From: Pseudomonas viridiflava
GTDB taxonomy: Bacteria; Pseudomonadota; Gammaproteobacteria; Pseudomonadales; Pseudomonadaceae
Reading direction: 5' to 3'
Assembly (NCBI RefSeq): GCF_900582625.1
Contig: NZ_UTIQ01000001.1
Location: 992,001-1,056,000 of the forward strand
DNA length: 64,000 bases
A program made the translations under genes and the position numbers. Below, one piece after another: positions 41,866-50,706 of the stretch. How positions within the stretch are numbered: position 1 is the stretch's first letter; each line of letters begins with the position of its first letter. The notes under the pieces were generated by a model that searched no databases, was not told where the DNA came from, and saw only the letters and a program-made list of their open reading frames with translations.

Positions 41866-43472
41866 AGCTGCTTGCCGTCCGCCGTTTGTTGCGCATCCAG
41901 CGCGTGGTCATTCGCTACCGTCTCGATGATCTGATTCTTGAGCTGCCGCTGCCATGGTGGCTGCGCAGCGTCAGCTACTTTCTGCCGTGGCGTTGGCTGC
42001 CGCGTCGCAAGCTGGCGCTGAGCCGGGGCGAACGCGTACGCCTGGCGCTTCAGGATCTGGGGCCGATCTTTATTAAATTCGGCCAGCTACTGTCCACGCG
42101 CCGCGACCTGCTGCCGCTGGACATGGCCGACGAGCTGGCGTTCCTGCAAGACCAGGTGCCGCCCTTCGACCCGGCGCATTCGGTGGCGCTGATTGAAGCG
42201 CAACTGGGTGCCAAGGTCGGCGACGTGTTCGCCCGTTTCGACACCCAGCCACTGGCTTCCGCGTCGGTGGCGCAGGTGCACGCCGCGCAACTGCGCAGTG
42301 GTGAAGAGGTGGTGGTGAAAGTGGTTCGCCCCGGTTTGAAACCAGTGATCCGCGCCGACATTGCCTGGCTGTTTTTGCTGGCCAAACTGGCCGAGCGTGT
42401 GTCTGGCGAAGCGCGCCGCCTGCACCCGGTGGAAGTGGTCAGCGACTACGAAAAAACCATCTACGACGAACTCGATCTGCTGCGCGAGGCGGCCAACGCC
42501 AGCCAGCTGCGCCGCAACTTCGAAGGTTCGCCGCTGCTGTACGTGCCGCAGGTGTATTGGGACTGGTGCCGTCCGCAAGTGCTGGTGATGGAGCGCATCT
42601 ACGGCGTGCAGGTCACCGACCTCGCCACCCTCGCCGACCAGCGCACCGACCTGAAAGTGCTCGCCGAGCGCGGCGTGGAAATCTTCTTCACCCAGGTGTT
42701 TCGCGACAGCTTCTTCCACGCCGACATGCACCCCGGCAATATCTTCGTCAGCACCCGCACGCCGTGGAGCCCGCAGTACATCGCCATCGACTGCGGCATT
42801 ATCGGCAGCCTGACCCCGGAAGATCAGGACTACCTGGCGCGCAACCTCGTGGCCTTTTTCAAGCGGGACTACCGCAAGGTCGCCCAGTTGCACATCGACT
42901 CCGGTTGGGTGCCTGCAGAAACCAAAGTGAACGACTTCGAAGCGGCGATCCGTACTGTGTGCGAACCGATTTTCGAGCGGCCGCTGAAAGACATCTCCTT
43001 CGGCTTGCTGCTGATGCGCCTGTTCCAGACGGCGCGGCGCTTCAACATGGAGATTCAGCCGCAACTGGTGCTGCTGCAAAAAACCTTGCTGAACATTGAA
43101 GGCTTGGGTCGTCAGCTGTATCCGGACCTGGACCTGTGGGCCACCGCCCAACCGTACCTGGAACGCTGGATGCGCGAGCGCGTGAGCCCGAAAAACCTGT
43201 TGCAGAACCTGCAGTCGCAAGTGGAACAAGTGCCGCACCTGGCGCACATGACCCGCGAGCTGCTTGAACGCATGGCGCAGCCGCATCTGTATAACCCGCC
43301 CATGCAACAGCAGCCGGGCGGCGGTGATAAATGGACGCTGCGCTTGCTGGGCACCGCCCTGTTGGGCGGCGGCATTACCCTGGCGTTGGCAGCCGCGAGC
43401 CTGACGGCAGCGACCACCTGGCCGGCCTGGCTGATGGCCGCGAGCGGGCTGTACCTGATTTTGCGCCGATAG
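41862..43472 (+). CDS. ubiB: Ubiquinone biosynthesis kinase-like ATPase UbiB
   Basis: An atypical protein-kinase-fold ATPase of the ADCK/COQ8 type needed for ubiquinone synthesis. Of 536 residues, the N-terminal KxGQ motif [16 protein letters not shown] (about 67-82), the alanine-rich ATP loop [11 protein letters not shown] (about 129-139), and the catalytic DMHPGNIF (about 288-295) are clear. Two C-terminal transmembrane segments (about 493-535) anchor it. It ends the ubiEJB operon. Confidence 0.96.
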   Translation: MKLLAVRRLLRIQRVVIRYRLDDLILELPLPWWLRSVSYFLPWRWLPRRKLALSRGERVRLALQDLGPIFIKFGQLLSTRRDLLPLDMADELAFLQDQVPPFDPAHSVALIEAQLGAKVGDVFARFDTQPLASASVAQVHAAQLRSGEEVVVKVVRPGLKPVIRADIAWLFLLAKLAERVSGEARRLHPVEVVSDYEKTIYDELDLLREAANASQLRRNFEGSPLLYVPQVYWDWCRPQVLVMERIYGVQVTDLATLADQRTDLKVLAERGVEIFFTQVFRDSFFHADMHPGNIFVSTRTPWSPQYIAIDCGIIGSLTPEDQDYLARNLVAFFKRDYRKVAQLHIDSGWVPAETKVNDFEAAIRTVCEPIFERPLKDISFGLLLMRLFQTARRFNMEIQPQLVLLQKTLLNIEGLGRQLYPDLDLWATAQPYLERWMRERVSPKNLLQNLQSQVEQVPHLAHMTRELLERMAQPHLYNPPMQQQPGGGDKWTLRLLGTALLGGGITLALAAASLTAATTWPAWLMAASGLYLILRR

Positions 43473-43535
43473 CCAGTAGCGGCCTCAACTGGCAAACTCG
43501 CCCGACGATGTGCCCGCCCGAACGACGGAATTGCA

Positions 43536-43937
43536 ATGAACGATTGGCTAGATGAAATCAACTGGAACAGTGACGGCCTGGTGCCGGCCATTGCCCAGGA
43601 CTACAAAACCGGGCGCGTACTGATGATGGCCTGGATGAACCGTGAGGCCCTGAGCCTCACCGCCGCCGAGCAGCGCGCCATCTACTGGTCGCGCTCGCGT
43701 GGCAAACTCTGGCGCAAAGGCGAAGAGTCCGGCCACGTGCAAAAACTGCATGAGATGCGCCTGGATTGCGACGAAGACGTGATCATTCTGATGGTCGAGC
43801 AACTCGGCGGCATCGCCTGCCACACCGGTCGTGAGAGCTGCTTCTACCGCGTTTACGAAAGCGGCGCGTGGAAGGCAGTCGACCCTGTGCTCAAAGACCC
43901 CCACGCGATCTATGCCGGCGGACACAAACATGAGTAA
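43536..43937 (+). CDS. hisI: Phosphoribosyl-AMP cyclohydrolase
   Basis: Opens the adenine ring of PR-AMP in histidine synthesis using zinc. The 133-residue protein has [28 protein letters not shown] (about 49-66), the metal aspartate DCDEDVI region, and cysteines in [14 protein letters not shown]. It is the single-domain HisI typical of pseudomonads, separate from HisE, whose start overlaps its end by eight bases. Confidence 0.96.
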   Translation: MNDWLDEINWNSDGLVPAIAQDYKTGRVLMMAWMNREALSLTAAEQRAIYWSRSRGKLWRKGEESGHVQKLHEMRLDCDEDVIILMVEQLGGIACHTGRESCFYRVYESGAWKAVDPVLKDPHAIYAGGHKHE

Positions 43938-44292
43938 CGCAGGCATGAATAACGCAGGCATGAACGACACCCTCGCCCGCCTTGCCCAGGTGCTTGAAGA
44001 GCGCAAAGGCGCCGCGCCCGACAGCTCGTACGTGGCTAGCCTGTATCACAAGGGCTTGAACAAAATTCTGGAAAAAGTTGGCGAAGAATCGGTCGAAACC
44101 ATTCTTGCCGCGAAAGATGCTGCCGTCAGTGGCGACTGCAGCGACGTCATCTACGAAACCGCCGACTTGTGGTTCCACAGCCTGGTGATGCTTGCCGCGC
44201 TGGGCCAGCACCCACAAGCGGTACTGGACGAACTGGACCGGCGTTTTGGCTTGTCGGGCCATGCGGAAAAAGCCGCGCGCGAGCCGTCCTGA
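43930..44292 (+). CDS. hisE: Phosphoribosyl-ATP pyrophosphatase
   Basis: Hydrolyses PR-ATP to PR-AMP, the step before HisI. The product is 120 residues from the ATG at 43930 or 110 residues from the third ATG at 43960; [27 protein letters not shown] and [10 protein letters not shown] are the all-alpha MazG-like family blocks. The first ten codons arise from two copies of a 15-base unit (43930-43944 and 43945-43959, ATGARTAACGCAGGC), each bringing an ATG. Family members usually begin near the third ATG, so the extra copies look like a local duplication. Confidence 0.95.
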   Translation: MSNAGMNNAGMNDTLARLAQVLEERKGAAPDSSYVASLYHKGLNKILEKVGEESVETILAAKDAAVSGDCSDVIYETADLWFHSLVMLAALGQHPQAVLDELDRRFGLSGHAEKAAREPS

Positions 44293-44360
44293 CTTATCCG
44301 TTTTAATGCTTTATTCGCAGCCCGCGCTGCGTAACCCACCATCTCGAGAGGAACCGTTCC

Positions 44361-44621
44361 ATGGGTATTTTTGACTGGAAACACTGGGTCGTCATTCTGA
44401 TCGTGGTCGTGTTGGTCTTCGGTACCAAGAAGCTCAAAGGCCTGGGCAGCGATGTTGGCGAGGCCATCAAAGGCTTCCGTAAAGCCATGAATGACGATGA
44501 GAAGCCAAGCGAGCAGCCCGCTCCGGCGCAGCCGACCCAAGCGCAAAACGCGCCGCTGAACCAACCACACACCATCGACGCGCACGCCCAGAAAGTCGAA
44601 GAGCCAGCGGGCAAGGACTGA
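44361..44621 (+). CDS. tatA: Twin-arginine translocase subunit TatA
   Basis: Forms the protein-conducting oligomer of the Tat pathway. The 86-residue protein has an N-terminal transmembrane helix (about 7-21), the FGTKKL hinge, the amphipathic helix [15 protein letters not shown] and an acidic/Pro-rich tail. It is the first of tatABC, 69 bases after hisE, with AGAGGA as ribosome site. Confidence 0.96.
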   Translation: MGIFDWKHWVVILIVVVLVFGTKKLKGLGSDVGEAIKGFRKAMNDDEKPSEQPAPAQPTQAQNAPLNQPHTIDAHAQKVEEPAGKD

Positions 44622-44624
44622 CCC

Positions 44625-45056
44625 ATGTTTGGCATTAGCTTCGGCGAATTGCTGCTGGTGGGCCTGGTGGCCCTGCTGGTGCTCGGCCCTGAACGCCTGC
44701 CCGGTGCCGCGCGCACCGCAGGCCTGTGGATCGGGCGCCTGAAACGCAGCTTCAATGCGATCAAACAGGAAGTGGAACGCGAAATCGGCGCCGATGAAAT
44801 TCGTCGGCAGCTGCACAACGAACACATTCTGGCGCTGGAACAGGAAGCCCGAAACGCCATCGCCCCGCCGCAGGTGCCGGCTGCCGCACCGATTGCCGAG
44901 GCCACACCCGTCGCCCCGCCGGTTACCCAGCCCGCGGTTGCGGCCGCCGAAGCGCCAGCACCGGCGCCGGCTCCTGAGCCTGAACTCAGCCCGCCCGAGC
45001 AGCAGCAAACCCAGCTGGAACTGCCTGTCAGCCCCCAACCGCCGCGAGCCCCATGA
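44625..45056 (+). CDS. tatB: Twin-arginine translocase subunit TatB
   Basis: Part of the TatBC receptor for twin-arginine signal peptides. The 143-residue protein starts [13 protein letters not shown], with one transmembrane helix, the LGPERLP hinge and an amphipathic helix (about 24-60); the tail is Ala/Pro-rich. It overlaps tatC by four bases. Confidence 0.96.
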   Translation: MFGISFGELLLVGLVALLVLGPERLPGAARTAGLWIGRLKRSFNAIKQEVEREIGADEIRRQLHNEHILALEQEARNAIAPPQVPAAAPIAEATPVAPPVTQPAVAAAEAPAPAPAPEPELSPPEQQQTQLELPVSPQPPRAP

Positions 45057-45838
45057 GCGCAGACACCCCGGAAAACGACCAGCAAATGCCGTTGGTTTCG
45101 CACCTCACCGAACTGCGCTCGCGCTTGCTGCGCTGCGTGGCGGCCACCTTTCTGATTTTCGCCAGCCTGTTCTACTTCGCGCGCGACATCTACACCCTGG
45201 CCTCTGAGCCGCTGCGCCGCTTCTTGCCCGAAGGCGCCACGATGATCGCCATCGACCCGGCGTCGGCATTTCTGGCACCGCTGAAACTGACCATGGTGGT
45301 GGCGCTGTTTGCCAGCATGCCGGTGATTCTCTACCAAGCCTGGGGCTTTATTGCGCCGGGCCTGTACAAGCACGAAAAACGCGTGGCCGTGCCGTTGCTG
45401 ACCTCCAGCGTGGTGCTGTTTTACGGCGGCATGGCGTTCGCCTACTTCCTCGTGCTACCGCTGATTTACCACTTCCTGCTGGGCTCGGCGCCGGTCGGCG
45501 TGACGCCCATGACTGACATCAACACCTACCTCGACTCCGTGCTGACGCTGCTGTTCGCCTTTGGCGTGGCGTTCGAGATTCCGGTGGCCGTGGTGCTGCT
45601 GGTGACTATCGGCGTGGTGGACGTGGCGTACCTGCGCAAGATTCGTCCGTACGTGATCATCGGCTGCTTTGTGGTCGGCATGATCCTCACGCCGCCGGAC
45701 CCGCTGTCGCAAACCCTGCTGGCGGTGCCGATGTGGATGCTGTTCGAAATTGGCGTGTTCTTCGGCGCCATGGTGCGCAAGCGCCCGCGTGAAGAAGCGG
45801 CCAGCGACGACGCGCAACCGCCCGCAACCCAACCGTGA
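45053..45838 (+). CDS. tatC: Twin-arginine translocase subunit TatC
   Basis: The polytopic core receptor of the Tat system. The 261 residues include the N-terminal [10 protein letters not shown] motif, six transmembrane helices and the conserved [17 protein letters not shown] segment [18 protein letters not shown] (about 99-116). The stop overlaps the GTG start of rsmE. Confidence 0.97.
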   Translation: MSADTPENDQQMPLVSHLTELRSRLLRCVAATFLIFASLFYFARDIYTLASEPLRRFLPEGATMIAIDPASAFLAPLKLTMVVALFASMPVILYQAWGFIAPGLYKHEKRVAVPLLTSSVVLFYGGMAFAYFLVLPLIYHFLLGSAPVGVTPMTDINTYLDSVLTLLFAFGVAFEIPVAVVLLVTIGVVDVAYLRKIRPYVIIGCFVVGMILTPPDPLSQTLLAVPMWMLFEIGVFFGAMVRKRPREEAASDDAQPPATQP

Positions 45839-46542
45839 ACCTCCTGCTTCTGGAAGACGCCGACTTTGTCGGCGCCGACCGCGTGATCCTGCGCGACCGC
45901 CGTCTGACCCACCTGCAAGAGGTGCACCGCGCCGAATCGGGCGACAGCGTGCGCGTCGGCCGTATCGGCGGGCTAATAGGCAGGGCACACATCCTGCGCT
46001 TGGAAGCCGGCGAAGCCGAGCTGCAAATCACCCTCGACCAGCCGCCGCCGGCAAAACTACCGCTGACCCTGCTGCTGGCCCTGCCGCGCCCGAAAATGCT
46101 GCGGCGCGTGCTTCAAACCGTCGCTAGCATGGGCGTGCCGCGCTTGATTCTGCTCAACAGTTACCGCGTCGAAAAAAGCTTCTGGCAGACCCCGTTTCTC
46201 GAACCGGCGGCCATTCGCGAGCAATTGATTCTGGGGCTGGAGCAATCGCGCGATACGGTGCTACCTGAAGTGCGCATCGAAAAGCGCTTCAAACCGTTTG
46301 TGGAAGATCACCTTGCGCAGCTTTGTGCCGGGACCCAGGGTTTGGTCGGGCATCCCGGCCTATTCCCTGCGTGCCCCCGCGCGGTGGACGGCCCGGTGAC
46401 GCTGGCCATCGGCCCGGAAGGCGGTTGGATTCCCTACGAAGTCGATAAGCTCGCCGAGGCGGGCTTGCAGCCCGTGCAACTGGGCGAGCGGATTCTGCGG
46501 GTGGAAACAGCGGTGACGGCGCTGATCGCGCGGCTGTTTTAG
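45835..46542 (+). CDS. rsmE: 16S rRNA (uracil-1498-N3)-methyltransferase
   Basis: A SPOUT-class methyltransferase that modifies U1498 of 16S rRNA. The 235-residue protein starts at GTG 45835. An N-terminal PUA-like domain (about 1-75) is followed by the trefoil-knot domain with LALPRPKMLRRVLQTVASMG, IGPEGGWIPYEV (about 184-195) and LGERILRVETAVTAL (about 211-225). It is coupled to tatC by a four-base overlap. Confidence 0.95.
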   Translation: MNLLLLEDADFVGADRVILRDRRLTHLQEVHRAESGDSVRVGRIGGLIGRAHILRLEAGEAELQITLDQPPPAKLPLTLLLALPRPKMLRRVLQTVASMGVPRLILLNSYRVEKSFWQTPFLEPAAIREQLILGLEQSRDTVLPEVRIEKRFKPFVEDHLAQLCAGTQGLVGHPGLFPACPRAVDGPVTLAIGPEGGWIPYEVDKLAEAGLQPVQLGERILRVETAVTALIARLF

Positions 46543-46575
46543 GCCACGCGGCGCTCTCGGGCGTGACGAATACCC

Positions 46576-46600
46576 TGTAGGAGCGAGCTTGCTCGCGAAA
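46576..46600. repeat. REP element
   Basis: TGTAGGAGCGAGCTTGCTCG followed by CGAAA is a single REP copy with a GCGAGC/GCTCGC stem, 33 bases after rsmE and before the HxlR gene. No inverted partner is nearby. Confidence 0.85.
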
Positions 46601-46635
46601 GCGTCCTTGAATCCAAAAGCGATTCCAAGGCCTGA

Positions 46636-47124
46636 TCAGCCTTTGCGCTGCCAGTGCGCCGGCAACAACTTCCCTTCTAACTCCGGCGCTTCGCGCAGGC
46701 TCATATCCCGCGCGTGCAGCGGTTCGCCGCATTCCGAACACACCAGCACGCCGCGCACCTCGTGGCCACAGCGTTTGTGCACGTGGCGAATCGGTTGGCC
46801 GATGTCGCCGCTCATGTGTCGGTCGCCCCAGTTCACCAGCGCGAGCACGGCCGGGTAAAGGTCGTGGCCCTTCTCGGTCAACCTATACTCCTCGCGCACA
46901 GGCCGCTGTTGGTAGGCGCTTTTCACCAGCACGCCATGCTCGGTCAGGCGTTTCAGGCGCTCAGCCAACACGTGTCGGGTGATGCCCATACGCTTTTCGA
47001 AGTCGTCGAAACGGCGCACGCCCATAAAACATTCGCGCAGCACCAGCAGGGTCCAGCGGTCGCCGACCACCGATAACGTGCGTGACAGCGAGCAGGGCTG
47101 ATCGCCCAGTTCTTCCCAGCGCAT
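46636..47124 (-). CDS. HxlR-family transcriptional regulator
   Basis: A 162-residue winged-helix regulator starting MRWEELGDQPCSLSRTL at 47124, with GGAG placed just before. The HxlR core covers about residues 9-100: CSLSRTLSVVGDRWTLLVLR, FDDFEKRMGI, and the wing KSAYQQRPVREEYRLTEKG. A C-terminal extension has cysteine pairs (KRCGHE and VCSECGE) that resemble a small metal site. HxlR proteins often sense redox or electrophiles through cysteines; Cys11 is a candidate. It is divergent from the SDR gene, with two perfect operators between them. Confidence 0.9.
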   Translation of the reverse strand: MRWEELGDQPCSLSRTLSVVGDRWTLLVLRECFMGVRRFDDFEKRMGITRHVLAERLKRLTEHGVLVKSAYQQRPVREEYRLTEKGHDLYPAVLALVNWGDRHMSGDIGQPIRHVHKRCGHEVRGVLVCSECGEPLHARDMSLREAPELEGKLLPAHWQRKG

Positions 47125-47167
47125 GACGATTCTCCAGAACGTTCTGCTGGCTACTCTAGCTTGACAG

Positions 47168-47212
47168 GTTCCAAAAAGGAACTGACTATCTAGCTCAGTT
47201 CCAAAAAGGAAC
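47168..47212. promoter_or_regulatory. Tandem operator palindromes between HxlR regulator and SDR gene
   Basis: GTTCCAAAAAGGAAC occurs twice, at 47168-47182 and 47198-47212, with centres exactly 30 bases apart, close to three helical turns. A TTGACA at 47161-47166 starts just ahead of the first copy, so binding would block the SDR promoter. The HxlR protein encoded alongside is the obvious ligand. Confidence 0.8.
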
Positions 47213-47241
47213 TTACTCACGCAACCGACGAGAGAACAACA

Positions 47242-47970
47242 ATGAGCGAACGCAAAGCAGTGTTAGTGGTGGGAGCCGGCGATGCCACCGGCGGCGCGAT
47301 AGCCAAGCGCTTTGCCCGTGAAGGTTATGTGGCGTGTGTAGCGCGGCGTAACGCCGAAAAACTCGAACCGCTGGTGGCCGAGATCACCGCCGCTGGCGGC
47401 CAAGCGCGCGCCTTCGGCTGCGATGCGCGGCTCGAAGACCAAGTGGTCGAGATGTTCGCCACCATCGAACGCGAGATCGGGCCGCTGGAAGTGGTGGTGT
47501 TCAACATCGGCGCCAACGTGCACTTCTCCATCACCGACACCACCGAGCGCGTATACCGCAAGGTTTGGGAAATGGCCGCGCTCGCCGGCTTCCTCACTGG
47601 TCGCGAAGCCGCGCGGGTCATGCTGCCCCGTGCACGCGGCACCATCATTTTCACCGGCGCCACGGCATCGTTACGCGGCGGCAAAGGCTTCGCAGCGTTT
47701 GCCAGCGCCAAGTTCGCCCTGCGCGCCACGGCCCAGAGCATGGCGCGCGAGTTAGGGCCGCTGGGCATTCATGTGGCCCATCCCATTATTGATGGCGCGA
47801 TAGACACGGCGTTTATCCGCGACAACTTCCCTGAGCGCTACGCCATGAAAGAGCAGGACGGGATTTTGAATCCGGACCATATTGCCGATTCGTATTGGCA
47901 GATTCACACCCAACCCAGAGACTCGTGGACCCACGAACTGGACCTGCGCCCCTGGCTAGAAACGTTCTAG
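47242..47970 (+). CDS. SDR-fold protein lacking most catalytic residues
   Basis: A 242-residue Rossmann protein of the short-chain dehydrogenase/reductase type. The nucleotide loop VVGAGDATGGA (about 9-19) is recognisable. The usual catalytic Ser is Ala140 (FTGATASLRGG), the Tyr of YxxxK is Phe153 (FASAK, with Lys157 kept), and the helix-4 Asn appears to be replaced. It may bind NAD(P)H without classical SDR chemistry, or use another mechanism. It ends DLRPWLETF. It is divergent from the HxlR gene and presumably under its control. Confidence 0.85.
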   Translation: MSERKAVLVVGAGDATGGAIAKRFAREGYVACVARRNAEKLEPLVAEITAAGGQARAFGCDARLEDQVVEMFATIEREIGPLEVVVFNIGANVHFSITDTTERVYRKVWEMAALAGFLTGREAARVMLPRARGTIIFTGATASLRGGKGFAAFASAKFALRATAQSMARELGPLGIHVAHPIIDGAIDTAFIRDNFPERYAMKEQDGILNPDHIADSYWQIHTQPRDSWTHELDLRPWLETF

Positions 47971-47996
47971 TCCATGGACGGTTTCCGGGTCGTCGG

Positions 47997-48079
47997 CCTT
48001 GCTGCGTTGCGTCCTCGCTTTAAATGCTCACGTACCTAAGTACGCTGCGCTTTAAAGCTGCGGGGCGCCTTGCAATGCC
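47997..48079. repeat. Imperfect intergenic palindrome
   Basis: The core arms GCTTTAAATGCTCACGTAC (48017-48035) and GTACGCTGCGCTTTAAAGC (48040-48058) pair with few mismatches around CTAA, and weaker pairing extends outward. It fills most of the gap between the SDR gene and the isomerase gene and resembles dispersed intergenic palindromes of Pseudomonas; it may also act as a terminator. Confidence 0.6.
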
Positions 48080-48147
48080 TTAGCCCCGAAAACCTCGAAC
48101 TCGGTAACGGCACCTTCCGACAACCAACAAAAACAGCGGATCAAAAC

Positions 48148-48735
48148 ATGAGCAAAACCCTGGAATTCTTCTTCGACTTCGGCAGCCCCACCACCTACCT
48201 GGCGTGGACTCAACTGCCGAAAATTGCCGCCGATGCCGGCGTGGAAATCACGTGGAAACCGATGCTGCTTGGCGGCGTGTTCAAGGCCACGGGCAACCAG
48301 TCGCCGGTCGCGATTCCGGCCAAGGCCAAGTACACCTTTGGCGACCTGGCGCGCTTCGCCACCCGTTATGGCGTGCCGATGGCGTTCAACCCGTTCTTTC
48401 CGATCAATACACTGCTTTTGATGCGCGGCGCGGCCGGTTACTTGGGCAGCGCGAATTTCCATCCGTACGTAAATGCTGTGTTCACGGCAATGTGGATCGA
48501 GCAGAAAAACATGGGCGACCCGGCCGTGGTCGCGCAGGTGCTTAGCGCAGCCGGGCTGGAGCCGGCGGAGTTCGAGCGGCTGGTGAATGACGAGGACGTG
48601 AAGCAGCGCCTGAAAGACATTACCGAGGACGCCGTCAAACGCGGCGCCTTTGGTGCGCCGACGTTCTTTGTCGATGGAGAAATGCATTTCGGCCAGGATC
48701 GGCTGGATTTCGTGGCCGAAGCGTTGAATCGCTAA
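48148..48735 (+). CDS. DsbA-fold 2-hydroxychromene-2-carboxylate isomerase family protein
   Basis: A 195-residue thioredoxin/DsbA-superfamily protein starting MSKTLEFFFDFGSPTTYLAW. The nucleophile Ser of GSP (about residue 13) replaces the DsbA CxxC, as in HCCA isomerases and kappa GSTs, and the C-terminal GAFGAPTFFVDGEMHFGQDRL block binds glutathione. In naphthalene degraders the enzyme isomerises 2-hydroxychromene-2-carboxylate; no other aromatic-ring gene is nearby, so the natural substrate is unknown. An open frame upstream to 48070 runs through the palindrome and is not used. Confidence 0.88.
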   Translation: MSKTLEFFFDFGSPTTYLAWTQLPKIAADAGVEITWKPMLLGGVFKATGNQSPVAIPAKAKYTFGDLARFATRYGVPMAFNPFFPINTLLLMRGAAGYLGSANFHPYVNAVFTAMWIEQKNMGDPAVVAQVLSAAGLEPAEFERLVNDEDVKQRLKDITEDAVKRGAFGAPTFFVDGEMHFGQDRLDFVAEALNR

Positions 48736-49173
48736 TCAGGTTTCCAGCAGAAACGTCACGGGTCCGTCGTTCACCAACGACACCTGCATATCCGCACCAA
48801 AACGCCCGGTGGCAACCACCGGGTGTTTCACCCGCGCCTGCTCAACCAGATAGTCGAACAGCTCGGCGCCCAACGCTGGCGGCGCTGCAGTGGAAAAGCT
48901 CGGGCGCAGGCCGCTTTTGGTGTCGGCTGCCAGGGTGAATTGCGAGACCAGCAGCAACCCGCCCGCCACGTCAGTCAGCGACAAATTCATCTTGCCGTCG
49001 GCATCGCTGAATACGCGGTAGTTGAGCAGTTTGTGCAGCAGTTTGTCGGCGCTGGCTTTGCTGTCTTGCGGTTCGACGCCGACCAGCACCAGAAGGCCCT
49101 GATCGATCGCCCCAACGGTTTCGCCCGCCACATCGACACGCGACTGAGTGACGCGTTGAATCAGTCCCTTCAT
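48736..49173 (-). CDS. dtd: D-aminoacyl-tRNA deacylase
   Basis: Removes D-amino acids (and glycine mis-charged on tRNA-Ala) from tRNAs. The 145-residue protein has [15 protein letters not shown], the active-site SQFTLAADT motif (about 77-85) and the cross-subunit Gly-cisPro loop [10 protein letters not shown] at the end. It overlaps the pip stop by four bases and is convergent with the isomerase gene, with no gap between them. Confidence 0.95.
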   Translation of the reverse strand: MKGLIQRVTQSRVDVAGETVGAIDQGLLVLVGVEPQDSKASADKLLHKLLNYRVFSDADGKMNLSLTDVAGGLLLVSQFTLAADTKSGLRPSFSTAAPPALGAELFDYLVEQARVKHPVVATGRFGADMQVSLVNDGPVTFLLET

Positions 49174-50141
49174 GCTTCGTCCGGTGCCAGGTTAAGCAGG
49201 CGGCGAGCGATTTGCTCGGCGGCGCGCACCAGTGCATCCGTGATGCCCGGCTCGGCAGCGGCATGGCCGGCGTCGCGAATAATCTGCAGCTCGCTGTTGG
49301 GCCAGGCTTGGTGCAGTTCCCAGGCGTTATCCAGCGGGCAGATCATGTCGTAGCGCCCGTGCACGATGATGCCGGGCAGGTGGGCAATCTTGTGCATGTC
49401 GCGAATCAGCTGGTCCGGTTCAAGAAACGCGTTGTGCATAAAGTAGTGGCATTCCACCCGCGCAATCGACAGCGCCCGCTGTGGCTCGCTGAAGCGTTCC
49501 ACCACCTGGGTGTTTGGGCGCAGCGTGGCGGTGCGGCCTTCCCACGTCGACCAGGCTTTGGCGGCGTGCATTTGCGCAATCTGGTCGCTACCGCTCAGGC
49601 GTTTATGGAAGGCCGAAACCAAGTCGTGACGCTCTTCCGGCGGAATCGGCGCCACGTAGTCCTGCCAGTAATCGGGGAAGAGGCGACTGGCGCCTTCCTG
49701 ATAAAACCAGCGAATTTCCTGGGGACGGCACAAAAAAATGCCGCGAAGAATCAGGGCGTGTACACGTTCAGGATGGGTTTGCGCGTAGGCCAGCGCCAAG
49801 GTCGAGCCCCACGAGCCGCCAAACAGCACCCATTTGTCGATGCCCAGATGCTGGCGAATCACTTCGAGGTCAGCGACCAAATCCCAGGTGGTGTTGTTTT
49901 CCAGACTGGCGTGGGGAGTGGAGCGCCCGCAGCCGCGCTGGTCGAAGGTGATGATTCGGTACTGGTTAGGATCGAAATAGCGGCGGCTGGCGCCGTCGCA
50001 ACCGGCGCCGGGGCCGCCATGCAGAAACACCACGGGAAGACCTTCCGGCGTGCCGCTTTCGTCGACATACAGCACGTGCGGCGCCTGCACGGCCAGTTCG
50101 TGGCGCGCGTAAGGCTTAATCTCCGGATACAAAGTCTGCAT
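49170..50141 (-). CDS. pip: Proline iminopeptidase
   Basis: Releases N-terminal proline from peptides. The 323-residue S33-family alpha/beta hydrolase has the oxyanion HGGPGAGCD (about 41-49), nucleophile Ser in [10 protein letters not shown] (about 108-117), Asp in HGRYDMICP and His in AGHAAAEPG. It is co-transcribed with dtd; the same pair occurs in other pseudomonads. Confidence 0.95.
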   Translation of the reverse strand: MQTLYPEIKPYARHELAVQAPHVLYVDESGTPEGLPVVFLHGGPGAGCDGASRRYFDPNQYRIITFDQRGCGRSTPHASLENNTTWDLVADLEVIRQHLGIDKWVLFGGSWGSTLALAYAQTHPERVHALILRGIFLCRPQEIRWFYQEGASRLFPDYWQDYVAPIPPEERHDLVSAFHKRLSGSDQIAQMHAAKAWSTWEGRTATLRPNTQVVERFSEPQRALSIARVECHYFMHNAFLEPDQLIRDMHKIAHLPGIIVHGRYDMICPLDNAWELHQAWPNSELQIIRDAGHAAAEPGITDALVRAAEQIARRLLNLAPDEA

Positions 50142-50259
50142 GCTGCACTCCCTTGTTAATTAAGACGCTGCCACGCGCAATCCCTGAAGGTCGGGTACAT
50201 TTTCCCGGCAAGGCGCCTGAGCTCTGCCGGGCATCATAACCATGAAAACGGAGTTGAGC

Positions 50260-50703
50260 ATGCCAGACCGGATAATTCCCTTTGCCCGCTTGTGGTTTAT
50301 CGCCATGGCGCTGACCGTGCTTGCCGGTTGCTCAAACAGTGATCCCAAGGCCTCGCTGGAAGCCGCCGTGCAGCAGCTACAAGACAACCTTGAAGCCAAG
50401 CGCAGCAGCGACGTCATGGAACAGCTGCACCCCGAGTTTCGCGCCCAGCAGCAGTACGACAGCGAATGGGCCAAGCGCACCATGCTCGGCCTGTTTCTAC
50501 GCTACAAAAACGTGCGGGTGATCGCCCTGAGCAAAACCAGCAACCTGGACCCTGCCTCGTCCAGCAAGGGTTACACCGAGGCGCAAGTGGCGGTTACTGG
50601 CGCCGAAGGTTTGATACCAGACAACGCCAACCACTACAGCGTGAAACTGGAGTGGTGGTTGGAAGACAAGGAATGGAAGTTGGCGCGGATCAATTGGGAG
50701 TAA
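50260..50703 (+). CDS. Small conserved lipoprotein of unknown function
   Basis: A 147-residue precursor starting MPDRIIPFARLW at 50260, where GGAG stands six bases upstream; ATG at 50242 has no ribosome site. The lipobox VLAGC (Cys near residue 24) predicts lipid attachment. The mature part begins with a helical segment containing EAAVQQLQDNLEAKRS and ends in a compact beta-rich C-terminus, with WWLEDKEWKLARINWE at the end, reminiscent of NTF2-like folds. I do not recognise a named family. It converges with hutG across three bases. Confidence 0.8.
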   Translation: MPDRIIPFARLWFIAMALTVLAGCSNSDPKASLEAAVQQLQDNLEAKRSSDVMEQLHPEFRAQQQYDSEWAKRTMLGLFLRYKNVRVIALSKTSNLDPASSSKGYTEAQVAVTGAEGLIPDNANHYSVKLEWWLEDKEWKLARINWE

Positions 50704-50706
50704 AGA

